A stretch of DNA of 64,000 nucleotides, taken from contig NC_057823.1 in the NCBI RefSeq assembly GCF_910594005.1, forward strand, positions 102,410,015 to 102,474,014. Reading direction: 5' to 3'. Within the stretch, counting starts at the first letter, position 1. Each line of letters begins with the position of its first letter. A model generated the notes under the pieces. The model saw only the letters and a list, made by a program, of their open reading frames with translations. It did no database searches and was not told the origin of the DNA. The position numbers and the translations under genes were made by a program. This document shows positions 25,101-36,701 of this stretch, piece after piece. Source of the DNA: Cervus elaphus (lineage: Eukaryota; Chordata; Mammalia; Artiodactyla; Cervidae).

Positions 25101-25629
25101 TCTACTGGAACTACTCATCCAACAAATATTTGAGCAATTATTAGGAGATATTATGCCACTCTGGCATCTGTACTAGTATTGCTAAAATGTATTTTTAAAT
25201 CTGAGATATTAAGTAAAATTTTCATCTGAGATATTTGGTGATGTATCATAAGAAGGTTAATTTTCTCTTTTGGTTTTTAAAAAATCCATGTTCATAATTT
25301 ATTTGGTTATAAAATACAATGTTGTTTCATAAATGGTTGCAACATAATCAGAAATGATTCATTCTTTGTAATATTTAAAAGCACAATTATTAATGATTCA
25401 TATTTTATCATTCATAAATAATATATTAAAGGCCCAAGAGAAGTTTGATTTGGGATTTACTAAAAGGACAAAGTTAATTTTGAAAGTAATAGTTGAACTT
25501 TAGCTGTAGTAAATAAAATCATAGTAAATTGACTTTCTAAGTAAAATAAACATATCTCATGTGCTTATTTGCAGATAAACCAATAAAATTTATATATCCT
25601 TTCCTAGCTAGTTTAATTTTGGTATTTAT
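22144..25629. other. Unassigned DNA with old repeat traces
   Basis: No gene was identified. The segment 22780-23050 ('gggaagccctggaaggttttgagcag', 'gatcactttgagcatctgggtg') matches a common old mammalian repeat pattern, but I cannot assign the family. A GC-richer patch lies at 23720-24030. A fragment around 25080-25140 ('caaggggctcatgttctactgg...acaaatatttga') looks like another ancient repeat. The remainder is AT-rich and featureless. Confidence 0.45.
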
Positions 25630-27110
25630 CAAGGTAGGATGTTAAATGTAGTGAAATATTTTTCAGAAGCAATCGTATGGCGTAGGATGTTTTGTCTTTT
25701 TATATGTTGTAGGACTAGATTTGCTAATAGTTAAGGATTTTTTAGTCTATGTTCTTGAGAAATATTGACCTGTAATTATTTTTTCTTGTAATGTCTATGT
25801 TTAGTTTGGATATCAACTTAATCCTGGCCTCATAAAATGAATTGGAAAGCAGTTACTAGTATGTTTTCTGGGAGGTTTTGTTTAGGTTTGGCATTATTTC
25901 CACTTTCATGTTGATAGACTTTGATGGAAAATCCATTTGGACAGTGGGGATTTGGATACTAAGGGACAGTATCCTCAGTGGGAATAGTCTAAATTGCAGA
26001 CTAAAATTTTTTTTAAGACATATAAGGCAATTCAGCTTTTCTATTTCTTCTTGTGACAAATTTGACAAATTGTTTTCTAAGAACTTTGTACTTTTCATAT
26101 ATGTAGTTGAAATTATTATCACCAAGTTGTTCACACTACAGTCTTTTTAAATTATAACATCTGAAGGATTTGCAGTGATTATTTCTCCCAATTTTTGATA
26201 ATCTCCTTTTTATTTGTATTTTTTAATGAATAGAGTAGAATAATAGGTATATTGTTTCTTTTCACTACAAATCAGTATTTGGTTTAATTTTTTTTCTTTA
26301 TTGTTCTTTCCCATTTGTTGATTTATGTTCTTTGCTGTATTACTTCCTCATTTCTGCTTCCTTTGGATTTCACTTGGTCATCTTATTCTAGAGTCTTATG
26401 TTGAAAGCTTAGTTCACTGACTTTCGACCTTTCTCCTTTTCAGATGTAGACCTTTTAAGGTGTAAAGAATCCTCTAAGTACTGTTTTTGCTGTATTGCAC
26501 AAAAACGATGTCTGTCACTTTATTTTTATTTCATGCAAAATATTTTCTAATAACTTTTATGTTTTCTCAGTGCAAGTTATTATTGTAAAGGAAGGTGAAT
26601 TTCCAGATATTCATGGATCCTCCAGATATGATTTTGTTTCTGATACCTGATTCGTATTAATTTTGATAAGGGAACATGTTTTATTCTTTCAAATTTTCAA
26701 AATGTGTTATCTGACCCAACATGTAGTACACTTAGGTAAAGTGTTGCTTTCGCAGTTGAATAGAACATGATTCTGCTGTGGTTGAAGGTGATGGTCTTCA
26801 AATGTTAAACAGATCAAATTGCTGCTCCTGTTCTTTAAGTCATCTGTATGCTTACAGATTATTGGTCACTATGTTCTACTGATGAGAGGTTTTGAGTTGT
26901 CCAACAATAATAGTGGATTTGTGAATTTTTCCTTTCAGTTGTCTCTAACTTTTCTCCATACCTTTTGAAACTCTATTATTCAGTGTTTATTTATTTAATA
27001 CTATTATATATTTGGTATTTAGCTCTTTTATTATTAATTAATAACTTTATCCTGATACTGTTCATCAGCCTCTACTGTTTTGGATATTAATATGGTCAAT
27101 TTGAATCTCT
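25630..27110 (-). mobile_element. Ancient L1-like ORF2 relic, antisense
   Basis: The plus strand shows antisense L1 ORF2 landmarks in order: 'ttgatagactttgatgg', 'cagcttttctatttcttctt', 'cccatttgttgatttatgttctttgctg', 'gaccttttaaggtgtaaa', 'gctgtattgcacaaa', 'gttctactgatgagaggttttgagt'. Decay is heavy and no long frame survives. Subfamily is not assignable; HAL1-like or L1M-like elements are alternatives. Confidence 0.6.
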
Positions 27111-27475
27111 CATGATGAGAGAGTCTGGACAAACTTTTTTCCCATTTTTTAAAAGTTAACATTTCCATTTTTTCTTAAAATATATTTTATAGACAACATA
27201 TAAATGGATTTTTAACGTTAAAACATTATCAGAAAATCTCCTTTGTTTTCCTTCTCTTGGGCATCACAATCCTCAGTAATCAGTGTCCAATATTATTTTA
27301 CAAATTGTGTCCATTCACTATTTTATTATTTTTTTTGGGATGAGAGGACAAGTCTTCTACAAGTTACTTCAACATGGCCAAAATAAAGCCTCATACTTTA
27401 TTTTTAACTAACTTTTCACACACTAAAATGTATGATGTTTTTTTTTTTCATCAGTTATAAAATTATAAGAGCTAT
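27111..27475. other. Unassigned AT-rich DNA
   Basis: Nothing supportable is seen. Confidence 0.5.
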
Positions 27476-27525
27476 ATAACACTCTTCAAATATATTTCTT
27501 TCCTGATCTCAGGAAACTTGAAACT
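27476..27525. repeat. Left copy of 50-bp direct repeat flanking BovB
   Basis: This 50-bp segment matches 28817-28866 at about 42 of 50 positions without gaps, by hand alignment. The two copies abut the left and right ends of the BovB at 27526-28816. The simplest reading is a very long, aged target-site duplication. Confidence 0.85.
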
Positions 27526-28816
27526 GCCCAAAGAAGGGCAATGCCAAAATTGTTCAAATAGCTGTACAATTGCACTCATTTCACATGCCAGTAAGGATGT
27601 GCCCAAAATCCTTCAAGCTAGGCTTAGCAGTACGTGAACCAAGAACTTCCAGATGGACAAGCTGGGTTTAGAAAAGGCAGAGGATACAGAGATAAATTGC
27701 CAACATCCGTTGGATCATAGAGAAAGCAGGGGAACTCCAGAAAAACATCTATTTCTGCTTCATTGACTATGCTAAAGCCTTTGATTGTGTGGATCACAAC
27801 AAAGAGTGAAAGTGTCTTAAAGAGATGGGAGTGCCAGACCACCTGGCTTGCCTCCTGAGAAACTTGTATGTGGGGTCATGAAGCAAAGAACCAGATATGG
27901 AGCAACTGACTGATTCAAATTGGGAAAGGAGCCCAGGAAGTCTGTATGTTGTCACCGTACTTATTTAACATATATGCACATTACATCATGTGAAATGCCA
28001 GACTGGATAAATGACAAGCTGGAATCAAGATTGTCAGAAGAAATATAAACTACCTCAGATATGCACATGATACCACTCTAGTGGGAGAAAGCGAAAAGGA
28101 ACTAAAGAGTCTCTTAAAGAGGGTGAAAGAGGAGAGTGAAAAAGCTGGCTTAAAACTCAAGATTCAGAAAATTAAGATCGTGACATCTGGTCCCATCACT
28201 TCATGGCAAACAGATGGGGAAGAAGTGGAAACTGACAGATTTTATTTTCTTATGCTTCAAAATTACCACGAACAGTGACTTACAGCCATGAAATTAAGGC
28301 ATTTTCTCCTAGGAATAAAAGCGATGAGAAACCTCGAGAGTGTACTAAAAAGCAGAGACATCACTTTGTCGATAAAGGTCTGTATATTCAAAGCTATGGT
28401 TTTTCCAGTAGTTAGGTACAGGTGTGAGAGTCGAACCATAAAGAAGGCTGAGGATTGAAGAATTGATGCTTTTGAACTGTGGTGTTGGAGAAGATTCTTG
28501 AGATTCCCTTGGACTTCAAGGACATCAAACCAGTCAATCCTACAGGAAATCAACCCTGAATATTCATTAAAAGGACCGATACTGAAGCTGAAGCTCCATT
28601 ATTTTGGCCGCCAGATGTTAAGAGCTAAGTCACTGGAGAAGACCCCGAAGCTTTGATTTGAAAATCAAAGGAGAAGGGGTGACAGAGGATGAGATGGTTG
28701 AGTAGCATCACTGACTCAATGAACATGAGGCTGAGCAAACTCCAGGAGGTAGTGAAGGACAGGGAATCCTGTCACACTGCAGTCCATGGGGCCCGACTTA
28801 GCAGCTGAACAATAAT
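27526..28816 (+). mobile_element. BovB LINE, RT region, strongly decayed
   Basis: The plus strand encodes degraded BovB RT: a FRKGRG-like segment, a KHLFLLH*LC.. frame corresponding to IYFCFIDYAKAFDC, then LRYAHDTTLVGES, where the catalytic YADD has become YAHD. The tail follows (VKEESEKAGLKLKIQK, SPSDS-less) and ends at 'gcagctgaacaata'. Many substitutions, stops and frameshifts mark it as one of the older BovB copies here. It starts at the IPKKGNAK-equivalent position, so it is 5'-truncated, and is bounded by the 50-bp direct repeat. Confidence 0.93.
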
Positions 28817-28866
28817 ATAATGCTCTTCAAAAAGATTTCCTTCCTGGTGTCAGGAAATTTGAAACT
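28817..28866. repeat. Right copy of 50-bp direct repeat flanking BovB
   Basis: See the left copy at 27476-27525. Shared blocks include CTCTTCAAA, TTCCTG, TCAGGAAA and TTGAAACT in identical order and spacing. Confidence 0.85.
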
Positions 28867-29737
28867 TCAATTTGTGTGCATATTTTGTTTCTAAGAATTA
28901 TAGTCATTAATAAAAAAACTTTCAAGTAAAAAATATATGCTATATGATAAGGAAAAACTACTTAATGGGGCATGTGGGATAAAAATATGAATTCATGAAC
29001 AAAAGTGAACTATTTAAAATTCTAACAGTTTTGGAGAAACATATTTTTAAAGTGCGATGGTAGATTTAAAATCACTGGGCTTTAAAATTATAGTGAATAT
29101 ACTTCAAACTGTCACATAACCATTTTATTTGATAGTAGTAATATCTACAAAATACTGGAAATTATGTCATTTTCATGAATTTAAACTGAGGATTACTTTT
29201 TAAAATATCACTTCAAATGTACTAAGAGTGTATTGATTTTTCATCATTTTTTTAATGATCCGTGAAAACAAGAAAATGAAAGACCACTGTTTTTCACAGA
29301 TTTTTTGATGGTCAGCAAAATCTTTCAAGTAATAAGTAAAGAAATAATCAAAGGCAAAATAGTAACATGTATTCATATAATAGGGAGAAGTCCTAGTATT
29401 TTGGAATAAGAGAAATTATTAGGGGAAAAACATATATAATACATATGTATATGTATATGTAAACAATAATAAACACCTATAACATATATATTATAAAACA
29501 CATATACCTATTGCATATGTTATAAAACATGCATACATATATTGTATATATGCTATATAAGAATATATATAACCACTTATAGAGATTTTAATATGTGATT
29601 AAGTGCTACTATATGTCTTTGAGAAAAGAAAATGACAAGGCATTATCTTCTTGAAGTCTAGTTCAGTAGAAAATGCAAAAATGGATGAAAACAGGAAGAA
29701 GGTAGGTAAGGTGCTGTTGGAATTACATAAGCAAGAG
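28867..29737. other. AT-rich DNA with TA/CATA-rich stretch (29430-29575)
   Basis: No gene is seen. 29430-29575 is built from repeated 'acatata'/'tatgtata' words, a degenerate TA-type simple-sequence region. Confidence 0.7.
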
Positions 29738-29942
29738 GAGCTTCCCTGGTGGCTCAGAAGTAAGCAACAATACAGGAGACTCAGGTTCAATCCCTGGGTT
29801 GGGAAGAACCCCTGGGGAAGGGAATGTTGAGCAACTCCAGTATTCTTGCCTGGAGAATTCCATGGACAGAAGAGCCTAGTGGACTACAGTCCATGGGGTT
29901 GCAAAGAGTTGGACACGACTGAGTAACTCACACACACACACA
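29738..29942 (+). mobile_element. Bov-A-type SINE with (CA)n tail
   Basis: The body runs 'agcttccctggtggctcag' to 'gcaaagagttggacacgact', ending in a (CA)n tract at 29930-29942. Confidence 0.92.
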
Positions 29943-30238
29943 AGGCACTAAGGGTCTGGGTGTATGTCTAGGGGATGAATGACATGACTCTTCTGAACTC
30001 AAAAAAATGTCCTTTTTTTTTTTTAAAGAAACAACAATTTTATATTTAAAGCCAAAGTTTTATATTCATACTTAGAAAATATTTTTATGATGAAAATATC
30101 TAGCAGGATTCTATAACCATGACAGCAAAGTTGTTTTACTATTTCAGCTGTCACTAAAATTAAATTTTATTGTATATGTATTTTTTACTTCATACGTTAA
30201 GCCTCAAAATATGTTGTTACCCTAACTCCAGGCCACCA

Positions 30239-30850
30239 TTTTTTTTTCTCTTGGGTGGCCCTGGTTTAACTGGCTTTTGCAAAGCTTGAGTCATCAAAAC
30301 AGGTTTGGAGGGCTCAACAGCCTTCTGAACGTTTCTAGCTATCCACTCAGGCTCCATTTGGCCATGATATTTCAGCAGTTGTCAATAGTAGATAGTGTCA
30401 TTAAAACAAAGTTTCTCTGTGTGTGGTACCTGGATGTTTCAACTAAAATGAACTGAAGCAGAACCTTAACTGACATGGGGATCACAGTAGCATTTATCCT
30501 CGGTGACAGTTGTTAAAGTTATCTCAACCTGAGAGTTGGGGGCTCACAGTAACAGTGCGTCGTTTGTGACAATTCTTCGGGTTGACTGGTAAGTTCTATC
30601 GCTTTACTCCCTCATTCCGCTGGGCTCTCTGACTGCTGGGTCTAAGATGCGCTCATTCACAGGGCTGACTGTTGGTCCCAGTTGCTGGCTCGGCTGGCGT
30701 TGGCAGCAAAGGGCTTCAGTGCACCGCCGTCATCGTGCATCTGTGCGGCTGCTTGCGCTTCCTCACAGCCTGGAGGTCTCAGGGTGACGGAACTTCTCAC
30801 AGCCGTTGCCTGTGAAGACATAGAAGCCAAAATTGCTAGGGTATCTTAAG
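30239..30850 (-). pseudogene. Possible unidentified coding relic or retrocopy
   Basis: The minus strand has a reading frame from about 30440 down to the A9 run (plus-strand T9 at 30239-30247). It is interrupted by one TGA and includes LLKYHGQMEPEWIARNVQ and then PVKPGPPKRK, ending in the A-run. Further upstream (30450-30850) the DNA is GC- and CpG-richer than its surroundings and holds shorter frames such as LKPFAANASRASNWDQQ. The protein-like composition, terminal A-run and compositional contrast suggest a decayed processed gene copy. I do not recognise the parent, no target duplication was found, and chance or an unnamed repeat remain possible. Confidence 0.3.
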
Positions 30851-33800
30851 TTTCTGGTCTGTAACTGGAAGTGTATCAGTGTTGCTATGTTCTGTTGATA
30901 AAAGCATACTAAGTCAGAAGGGTTTATGCAAGTGTGTGAAACCAGGATATGTATGTGTCAGTGGTGGCAACAGATACTGCAGCCTAATAATGTTCTATCA
31001 AAAATGGCTCCTGCTCATTTTCTTCTTTCAGTGAGTTTTCCAGGTTTATTTTTACCATCCTAAAAGATCATAGTTGCTTTGCTGTTGATAACAGTAAGTT
31101 GGCTAAACCTAATTTTCTAGAAATGTCTAGCCTGCAAGGTTTCTCCTAGAAATTTCTGTTTGCTAGAATGTCATAAATATAACAGATTCTAAATATAAAG
31201 AAATTGAAATTCTTTATGTTTTATGTGAAAATCCTTTAAAAATAATATTGATGCTATTTTCCATTAAACATTGTATTTCCTTAATTCTCTTGAAAACAGT
31301 GATAAATCTTATGCTGCTCTACTTCTCATTGTAGAGAACAGCTAACTCATCACGTTGTGATATGTGTAGATTTGTGTATGTGTGTGTATATTTATGTATA
31401 TATATGTGTCATTGTGGTATCACTGACTTATACAAGTAAAAGTGAAGTCTGAGGAAGATTGTTTAAATATTCTCAAGTCCCTTCAACTCATGGAAAGAAT
31501 GTTATAAAAATTTTCTTTAAAAAAGGGAAACTTAGAATCTTTTAAAAAATTATTATTGATCATGAATTATTATTTTGGTTCTGTTGTTATTTTTGTATTT
31601 ATTTTACCTCTGAGAAAGAAAAACACAATCAGTATGGATAATAAGTTAAAACAAAGCACTCTAAAATTTTTGTCAGCTCAAGTGTTTATACTTTCCTGTT
31701 TATTAATCTCTTCTGTCGTAAAAGCAAATAAACTGTCTTCACCAAACAACATTAGTTTCCTAGTACAGAAATGACACTCACTCTTTTGTATTCAATACAG
31801 CCATATCCAAGGGACCTGTATCTTTGTGTCTACTTGGTATCACATGTATGGATAGTGAATGCAAATGCTACTGACAAATAGTTTACAAAGTTAAGTATAT
31901 CTTGAGAGTTTTTCCTTGTTTGATTGAGGGTTTTTCAGTTTACTAAGACAAAAATTGCTTCCAGCACTTGAAATGTGACTGCATTGTTTAGATACAGATC
32001 CTCAAGTGTCCTGAATCACAGATATGTATCTTAAATGTCAATGGGGACTGTCTGCACTAATCCATCCTTTTTCAGACAAACATGCCCTTGGCAGTTCCAC
32101 TCAGGATTCAGTGATGCTTTTTAATTGACAATTTAAAATTTGCAACATGCAATGCCTCTTTGCCTAATCCCCAAACCATATTTGTGTCTCTTGTAAGTCA
32201 TAAGCAGGCCAAGGACACAGAGGTCTTTAAGTTTCAATAGCCTGTGGGATCTGGAATGTATATCAGCCTGTACATATGTAACCTGCTGAGAAATAGCAGT
32301 GGTGCAGAAAAATATGGTTCTATTTCTTGATCAGTATAAGTTAAATAGTTCTTTATATCCTCCCTTTCATTATGTATTTCTAGCTCAATGCTGTGAAACC
32401 CACTGACAGTAAATCCCTGGAAACTAGGGTGTGAGACAAGAATTTGTTTACTTGTAGGGAAATTGCAATTACCCCCTACAGTTTTGGGGGATACAATTTG
32501 CAGACCACTTGAATTGAGTGTATTTTTTACCAAGGACAAATATTATTTGCTTGTGATAGAATTTAGCAGTTTCTCTTGAAATGCAAAGGTGGGGGGGGAC
32601 AAATTTAGACTTGGGAGTGGTTGCTGTTATGCTAGTGAAAAATATATATATATAACTAAGTTGCTTAGACTTAGCAGGATCAAAAGAAAGTAGGGATGAT
32701 TTGTGAAGAGAATGAGGGAAGAAAATGACTTACTGAATAATTAAAAATCAGCCAAAGACATGGTTGTCCTGTTCAATATGTAAACACTATGAAAACTTAC
32801 AATCTTTGATGATTTTAGAACACGTTTATAGTAATTCTAGGATAAAAACGTTTTATTTTAATTTGTTATTTATCCGAAAGAATTGCATAAAAAGAGATAG
32901 GAGTATCTATGTATACTGTTTTAATCCTTTTCTTTTTTTTTCCTGTTAGAGACATAGAAATGAAAGTTCAAATAAATGAAAGCAAGAAAACTGATATCTT
33001 AAAAGAAACTTTTACTTTCTGCAAAATCAGAGTGGAGTAAGATAAAAACTGGCAAAACCTTCAACAGTTATTTAAAATAATTTTTGATATTTGTAATCAT
33101 TATAGCTTGTAGATAACTATATATCTATAGTTGCACATACAACAGAAAACACTACAGTGTAACAGATACAGCAAAGGAAAATATAGGTCATGACTTCTAA
33201 TTTGAGAGCTTTAGGAAATTTTAAGATCTGTAAGAATATTTTAATATTGTAACTAAAAGCCTTCAATAACTTCTCTATTTTTTAATCTGAAAAATGGAGA
33301 CAGAAAAGGGGAGACCTACCTTAACAGCTTCGCAAGTTTTCGTGAGTGAGCTATTTAATTAGAGAAGGTTTTTTAAAAGCTGAAAACATAGCGACTGTTC
33401 CTCTGGCACAAAAGAGGAACTGGCACTATGTGTGACCTTCCAAAATGTAACAAGATGGTGTAAAAGAAGGCAAAATATGAAAAGGCAGGACAAGACTCTA
33501 GTCCTCTGTAGAAGGGAAGTATGTGAGGTGAGAACAAGGTCCTGGCTATAGCACAGGGGCGTGAAGCCTTGGAGACAGTGATGGTCTCTCTGAGGATGGT
33601 AGGTGTAGAGAGGATTTCTGGAAATAAATAGGAGGACTAATTCTCATATGCCTTGTCTGGAATGAAAAACTATGGTTAGATAAGGAGACATCACTTCTAA
33701 GAGACTTGAAGATACAGTATTGTGGCACATGAAAGGCAATTTAAATGCATCACACTTCCATACCACTATGCATCTTACATAGACCATTTCTTCTGGATGT

Positions 33801-33879
33801 GAACAGTTCCCCAGGTAACAGATTGCACACTCAAACCATTGGAAGTTCCAGATAAAATAAAGTGTGATTATTTCTTCTG
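30851..33879. other. Unassigned AT-rich DNA
   Basis: No gene was identified. A 101-codon minus-strand frame (32234-32539) has a protein-like composition but no domain, start context or conservation evidence that I can see. TA/TG simple-sequence words occur at 31365-31410 and a short (TA)n at 32641-32652. Confidence 0.5.
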
Positions 33880-34285
33880 GGACCTACATGCTGGCTCTTC
33901 TGCTTGCTTCATTTCTCTGCTCAAATATCACTTGTCAGTGAGAACTTTCCTGACACTCAGCCTAAAATATCACCCCTTATGTCTTGATCTGGATGCTCAT
34001 ATATTATATACTGAACAAAAATTAATAGAGCTATCCACATAAGATTTACATACTTTGTAGGCATGTATGTAACTAAATTAATAAAAACAAAAACATGGAA
34101 AATAAAATTGCCTTATTTCCTCTGCTTGACTTTCTGTTGTAGCATTTAGTATGTGGCGTGTATACTCAAAGGATGTAGATTTCATCCCTCCTTGGTTTGC
34201 TGTGTATATACACTCCCAGAGCAGAGCCCACACCTAGTAGATACTAAGTGCTTGGTGGTTGTGTAAATGAAGGATTCTCTGAATT
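33880..34285 (+). mobile_element. L2 LINE 3' fragment
   Basis: Signature pieces are in order: 'tgctcaaatatcacttgtcagtgagaactttcctgac' (the L2 'aaatgtcacctcctcagagaggccttccctgac' region) and, at the end, 'cacacctagtagatactaagtgcttggt...gtaaatgaa' (the usual 'gcacatagtaggtgctcaataaat' end). It is ancient, non-coding and heavily diverged, which is normal for L2. Confidence 0.6.
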
Positions 34286-34990
34286 TGCTGCTGCTGCTGT
34301 TAATTCTCATTCCATAAGCAAGATATGCACCGTGATGTTTTCAAATACCTATATGAAACTTCTTTTCTGAAGGTTTATTTTAGGTTAGTTTTCTGGGTAA
34401 TTCAAATTTGAAAAAAAATAATTTAAATGTCCATAGAATCAAGTTTGAGGAATGTTATTTCTTATCATAATCCAGGAAATGTTGATGGGGAAAAGTGAAC
34501 AGAACATAAATGTAGCAAGGCTAGTGAAAAGAAGGAAACAAAAACCCAAACATGAAACTTAGGCTGTTTTAATATGAAAATAAGAAAGGAAAATGACCTG
34601 TGTTACATACACCAAGTTAAAAAATTGCATGTAATGTGAAAGAACAGTGGAAGAGGAAGGTATTTCAAGTTATTAAGCCTGAAAAAAGTAAGAATAGGAT
34701 ACTGATTGCTTGAAGTTAGACAACTTTAGGGATGCCATTTTAGGGAGGTTTACCCACATTCTATGACATTGAGTTTCAGTTCTTTTCAGTCCTGCTATGA
34801 AATAAGGAACACAGATTCTGAATTCAGCTGGATTACACTACCTCAGAGAATTGTTAAGACAAGAAAAGACTTTCTTCTGTACTCTGTAATCTACTGGGAG
34901 TCTTTGCCATCAAAGGAAGTAAAAGTTACTTAATACCAGTACTAATTTTATGTGATATTTTTAGATATAGTCTGTAATATAAGGGAGAAA
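34286..34990. other. Unassigned DNA
   Basis: Only a short (GCT)4 run at 34289-34301 is noted. Confidence 0.5.
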
Positions 34991-35002
34991 CTTTTCTTCA
35001 AG

Positions 35003-35310
35003 GCTTCCCTGATAGCTCAGCTGGTAAGGAATCCGCCTGCAATGCAGGAGACCCTGGCCCAATTCCTGGGTCAGGAAGATCCCCTGGAGAAGGGATAGGC
35101 TACCCACTCCAGTATTCCTGGGCTTCCCCTGTGGCTCAGCTGGTAAGGAACACCTTCAGTGCGGTAGACCTGGGTTCAATCCCTCGGTTGGTACGATCCC
35201 CTGGAGAAGGAAAAGGCTACCCACTCCAGATTCTGGCCTGTATAATTCCGTGGACTATGAAGTCCATGGGGTCACAAAGAGTTGGACATGACTGAGTGAC
35301 GTTCACTTTC
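35003..35310 (+). mobile_element. Bov-A2-type dimeric SINE
   Basis: Two head-to-tail units begin 'ggcttccctgatagctcag' (35003) and 'gggcttcccctgtggctcag' (35121), ending in the shared 'cacaaagagttggacatgact'. Flanking repeats are CTTTTCTTCAAG (34991-35002) and CTTTTCTTTAAG (35311-35322), a 12-bp target duplication with one change. Confidence 0.95.
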
Positions 35311-35461
35311 CTTTTCTTTAAGAAATTTTTTTTCTGTAGAATATGAGATGGAAGATGCTTCATTACTGATATCATCAGCATTGATACATCAGTAATCAAC
35401 TATAGATAAATCTCAGTATAGTATCAACTCAAAACACGTCAAGCATTTACTTCTAGGCATC

Positions 35462-35635
35462 GTTTGTTTGTTTGTTTAATCGGGGTGTAGTTGCTTTATA
35501 ATATTGTATTGTCTTCTGCTATACAATGGAGTGAATCAGCCATGTGTATACATATATCCCCCCTCTCTGGGACCTTTCCCACAACTCACCACCCTATCCC
35601 ACCCATCTAAGTCACCATCAAACACTGAGAGACAT
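35462..35635 (-). mobile_element. L1 3' end fragment, antisense
   Basis: It starts with (TTTG)n at 35464-35478 and continues 'taatcggggtgtagttgctttataatattgt' and 'atacaatggagtgaatcagcc', the antisense of the ruminant L1 3' UTR end. Confidence 0.75.
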
Positions 35636-35727
35636 TCCATGCAGTTACTATTGCTATAAAGAAAGTGGAAATGTGTGATGGTCGATTTTCTTATGTCAAA
35701 TTAGCTATGCCATAGAGACCAGGTGTT

Positions 35728-36200
35728 TTATTTTTATTGAAGTATAATTGACATGGTTGGATGGCATCACCGACGCAATGGACATGAACTTGGGCGAACT
35801 CCAGAAGATGGTGAAGGACAGGGAGGCCTGGTGTGCTGCAGTCCATGGGGTCGCAGAGTCAGACACAACTGGGCGACTGAACAGCAACATAGTTGACATA
35901 CAGTATTCTGTTAGCTTCAGGTATGCAGTATAGTGATTCAACATTTATATATGTTATTAATTGAGCACCATAATTCTAATACCCATTTGTCACCACGCAA
36001 AGTTCTTGCAGTATCATTGACTATATTCCCTGTGTTGTACATTGCATTCTCGTGACTTGTTTTATAACTGGAAGTTGTAATCTCGTAATCTCTTTAACTC
36101 CCCCTCTTCCCCAGCCTGTCTCCCCTTTGGTGAAACAGTTTGTCTTCTGTATCTATGAGGGATCAGATATTCTGTGCAACAGTATTCTGGATGTCTCTGA
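35728..36200 (-). mobile_element. L1 3' UTR, antisense, split by a BovB fragment
   Basis: Left of the BovB piece is 'tttattgaagtataattgac'. Right of it is 'gttgacatacagtattctgttagcttcagg', then 'tcaccacgcaaagttcttgcagtatcattgac', typical antisense L1MA-like 3' UTR text. It is interrupted at 35755-35888. Confidence 0.8.
35755..35888 (+). mobile_element. BovB LINE extreme 3' end
   Basis: It corresponds to the BovB C-terminal end (WLDGITDAMDMNLGELQ, then DREAWCAAVHGVAES). The flanks are ATAATTGACAT at 35744-35754 and ATAGTTGACAT at 35889-35899, an 11-bp target duplication with one change, which shows insertion into the antisense L1. Confidence 0.93.
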
Positions 36201-36600
36201 GTGTGTTTGGGGTTGAGATTTACACTTCAATCTCTGGACTCTGAGTAAAGCAGATTGCCCTCCACAACGTGAGTGGACCTCATCCAAGCCAAGGTGTGAG
36301 TAGAATCAATGCATGAGTAAAACAAAAGGCCGATCTCTCCCAAGCAGGAGGGGATTTTCCAGCAAAATGGCCGTGGATTTCATCTATCACACAGGCTCAT
36401 CCTGCTTCACCAGCAGATTGCCTTTGGACTCAAACTGCATTTTTTCTTGAGTCTCTAGTCTGCCACCCTACCATCAGCTTTTGAACTTACCAAGCCACCA
36501 TAAGTTCAAGAGCTAGCTCCTTAAAATAAATATCTTACTGTGTATATACACAGCCTCTTGGTTCTATTTCTCTGATTAACCTTGACAAACACAATATATA
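36201..36600. mobile_element. Ancient interspersed repeat, family not assigned
   Basis: 'gagtaaagcagattgccctcc', 'ggacctcatccaagcc' and 'cttggttctatttctctgattaaccttgac' form a pattern I have seen repeatedly in mammalian genomes next to L1-type repeats. I cannot give the family name with confidence. No coding content. Confidence 0.55.
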
Positions 36601-36701
36601 ATCATGAAATTTAGAAAGATAATATGCAGACTAAAGAAATTTATGAAAGCATACTTTACCTCAAGTAGAGTTAAAATTGTGAATATTAAAATTAAGAAAG
36701 T

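Noticed and set aside
32234..32539. 101-codon minus-strand frame as a gene
   Set aside because: No domain, no homology recognised, and frames of this length occur by chance in this window.
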